Origin: an uncultured Lachnospiraceae bacterium
GTDB lineage: Bacteria; Bacillota; Clostridia; Lachnospirales; Lachnospiraceae
Reading direction: 5' to 3'
Length of the DNA stretch: 6,056 bases
NCBI GenBank assembly: GCA_905236545.1
Contig: CAJOQO010000209.1
Span: 1 to 6,056, forward strand
In this document: piece after piece, positions 4,828 through 6,056 of the stretch
Position numbering within the stretch: the first letter of the stretch is position 1
Layout of the letters: the number at the start of each line of letters is the position of its first letter
Notes under the pieces: model-generated
Database searches by the model: none
What the model was told of the DNA's origin: nothing
Seen by the model: only the letters and a program-made list of their open reading frames with translations
Translations under genes and position numbers: made by a program

Positions 4828-5952
4828 ATGAGTATCAACAGGAGTGAGATGCCGAAACTTGGTTTTGGCCTGATGAGACTTCCTCAGAAGAACGATGAGA
4901 TCGATCTGAAGCGGCTGGAAATGATGGTGGACGCATACATGGGCGCGGGGATGAACTACTTTGATACCGCCTATGTGTACCATGAAGGAGACTCGGAGTC
5001 TGCCGCGCGGGAGGCGCTTGTGAAACGCTATCCGAGAGAGTCCTTCCGCATCGCTACCAAGCTTCCTGCCTGGGAGATGAAGGAAAAGGCAGACCGGGAC
5101 AGAATCTTCAGCGAGCAGCTGGAACGCGCGGGTGTGGAGTATTATGACTTCTATCTCCTGCATTCGGTCGAGGATGGAAATATCGATAAGTATGAGGAAC
5201 TGGACTGCTTCCGCTGGGGGATCGAGAAGAAAAAAGAAGGAAAGATCCGTCATTTCGGTTTTTCCTTCCACGGAAGCCCGCAGCTGCTGGTCCGGCTTCT
5301 GGATGAGCATCCGGAGGTGGAGTTCGTTCAGATCCAGCTCAATTATATCGACTGGAACAATCAGATCGTTCATTCGGGAGAACTGTACCGGATTCTGGAG
5401 GAGCGTCATATTCCCATCATCGTCATGGAACCCTGCAAGGGCGGGACGCTTGCAAGCCTGAAGCCGGAGATGGAAGAGAAATACCGCGCGCTCAGGCCGG
5501 ACAGCTCCATCGCGTCCTGGGCTTTCCGGTTTGCCGGATCCCTTCCCGGCGTGATGACGGTTCTCTCCGGAATGTCGGATGAGGATCAGATGCGGGATAA
5601 CCTTTCTACTTTTACCGCGTTTGAGCCGCTGAGCGACAAAGAGCTTGGCGTCATCGACGAGGTGCGTACCGCCATGCTGAATATCCCGCTGATCGGATGT
5701 ACATCCTGCAGGTACTGCTGTGACGGATGTCCGGCGGGCATCAGCATTCCGGATGTCTTCCGCGCCGTCAATACCATGACGATGTACAGGGAGGATTTCA
5801 GGCCGCGTGCATTCTACAACGGAATGCGCGAAGCGACGAAAACCGGCCGTGCTTCCGATTGTATCGCCTGCGGCCAGTGCGAGAGCGTCTGCCCGCAGCA
5901 TCTTCCGGTCATCGAGCTGATGAAGGACGCGGCAAAGAAGCTGGATGTATGA
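4828..5952 (+). CDS. Aldo/keto reductase with C-terminal 4Fe-4S ferredoxin-like domain
   Basis: This 374-residue protein belongs to the predicted oxidoreductases of COG1453. Residues 1-285 form an aldo/keto reductase barrel carrying the full catalytic tetrad: Asp46 and Tyr51 (FDTAYVY), Lys78 (ATKLP) and His112 (LLHS). The tail carries two ferredoxin-type motifs, CTSCRYCCDGCP (Cys291, 294, 297, 301, with an extra Cys298) and CIACGQCESVCP (Cys345, 348, 351, 355), each able to bind one 4Fe-4S cluster. Typical aldo/keto reductases transfer hydride between NAD(P)H and a carbonyl; the clusters suggest additional electron transfer, for example with ferredoxin, common in strict anaerobes. The substrate is not apparent. 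Its own ribosome binding site and the roughly 150-base gap upstream suggest a separate transcription unit, so a link to the lipid-like operon is not supported. The length is normal for this subfamily and the frame is intact. Confidence 0.92.
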   Translation: MSINRSEMPKLGFGLMRLPQKNDEIDLKRLEMMVDAYMGAGMNYFDTAYVYHEGDSESAAREALVKRYPRESFRIATKLPAWEMKEKADRDRIFSEQLERAGVEYYDFYLLHSVEDGNIDKYEELDCFRWGIEKKKEGKIRHFGFSFHGSPQLLVRLLDEHPEVEFVQIQLNYIDWNNQIVHSGELYRILEERHIPIIVMEPCKGGTLASLKPEMEEKYRALRPDSSIASWAFRFAGSLPGVMTVLSGMSDEDQMRDNLSTFTAFEPLSDKELGVIDEVRTAMLNIPLIGCTSCRYCCDGCPAGISIPDVFRAVNTMTMYREDFRPRAFYNGMREATKTGRASDCIACGQCESVCPQHLPVIELMKDAAKKLDV

Positions 5953-6035
5953 TTCCCGGCGTGATTTGTAACTAGTACACCGAATAATTAATTTCTGGTA
6001 CATTCACGCAGGATGATTGCTCATACGCAAGGCAG

Positions 6036-6041
6036 AGGAGG
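6036..6041 (+). promoter_or_regulatory. Strong Shine-Dalgarno site for a gene leaving the window
   Basis: A full AGGAGG lies six bases before the ATG at 6048. This is the best Shine-Dalgarno sequence in the window and shows that another + strand gene begins here. Confidence 0.65.
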
Positions 6042-6047
6042 GAGTTG

Positions 6048-6056
6048 ATGTGGGCA
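6048..6056 (+). CDS. Start of a gene truncated by the window edge
   Basis: Only three codons (Met-Trp-Ala) are present, so no function can be given. The call rests on AGGAGG at ideal spacing before the ATG, about 95 bases after the aldo/keto reductase stop. A TTG at 6045 is directly upstream in the same frame but lies closer to the ribosome binding site than is usual. Confidence 0.55.

Noticed and set aside
4726..6003. 425-codon open frame on the minus strand opposite the aldo/keto reductase
   Set aside because: It is antisense to a gene with a complete catalytic tetrad, cysteine motifs and a good ribosome binding site. The minus-strand product has no recognisable family.
5959..6009. Terminator or structured element after the aldo/keto reductase (GCGTGA 5959-5964 with TCACGC 6004-6009)
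   Set aside because: The stem is only 6 bases with a loop of about 39 bases and no T-run. The inner GTAC repeats at 5975 and 5998 are imperfect. Nothing better than chance is visible.

Overview
The window looks like bacterial chromosome from an anaerobic member of the Bacillota, probably Clostridia or a Lachnospiraceae-like gut organism. This is an inference from tightly packed same-strand genes, purine-rich Shine-Dalgarno sites (AGGAG, AGGAGG), moderately GC-rich coding sequence, and a clostridial-style aldo/keto reductase with a ferredoxin-like tail. No rRNA, tRNA or other taxonomic marker is present. Every gene I can support is on the + strand. I saw no insertion sequence, CRISPR array or RNA gene.

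Bases 1-168 are the C-terminal end of a GGDEF (diguanylate cyclase-type) protein. Its stop overlaps, as ATGA, the start of an 88-codon ORF (165-431) with a signal-peptide-like N-terminus. The stop of that ORF overlaps, again as ATGA, the start of the main gene at 428.

The main gene (428-3571, 1047 residues) encodes three domains in one chain: an acyl-AMP ligase, an acyl carrier protein, and a PLP-dependent alpha-oxoamine synthase of the serine palmitoyltransferase/BioF/KBL family. It is followed by a short-chain dehydrogenase/reductase (3615-4472), which overlaps by ATGA a small zinc-ribbon protein (4469-4678). The simplest reading is a compact pathway. The ligase activates a free fatty acid and loads it on the fused carrier. 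The synthase condenses it with an amino acid, losing CO2, to give a long-chain alpha-aminoketone. The reductase then makes the amino alcohol, as in the first two steps of sphingoid-base synthesis. The acyl chain, the amino acid and the final product cannot be read from the sequence.

After about 150 non-coding bases, which hold a possible promoter with an overlapping dyad, comes an apparently independent gene (4828-5952) for an aldo/keto reductase with two C-terminal 4Fe-4S cysteine motifs. The last 104 bases hold a short intergenic region and a strong ribosome binding site leading into a gene whose first three codons (from 6048) end the window.
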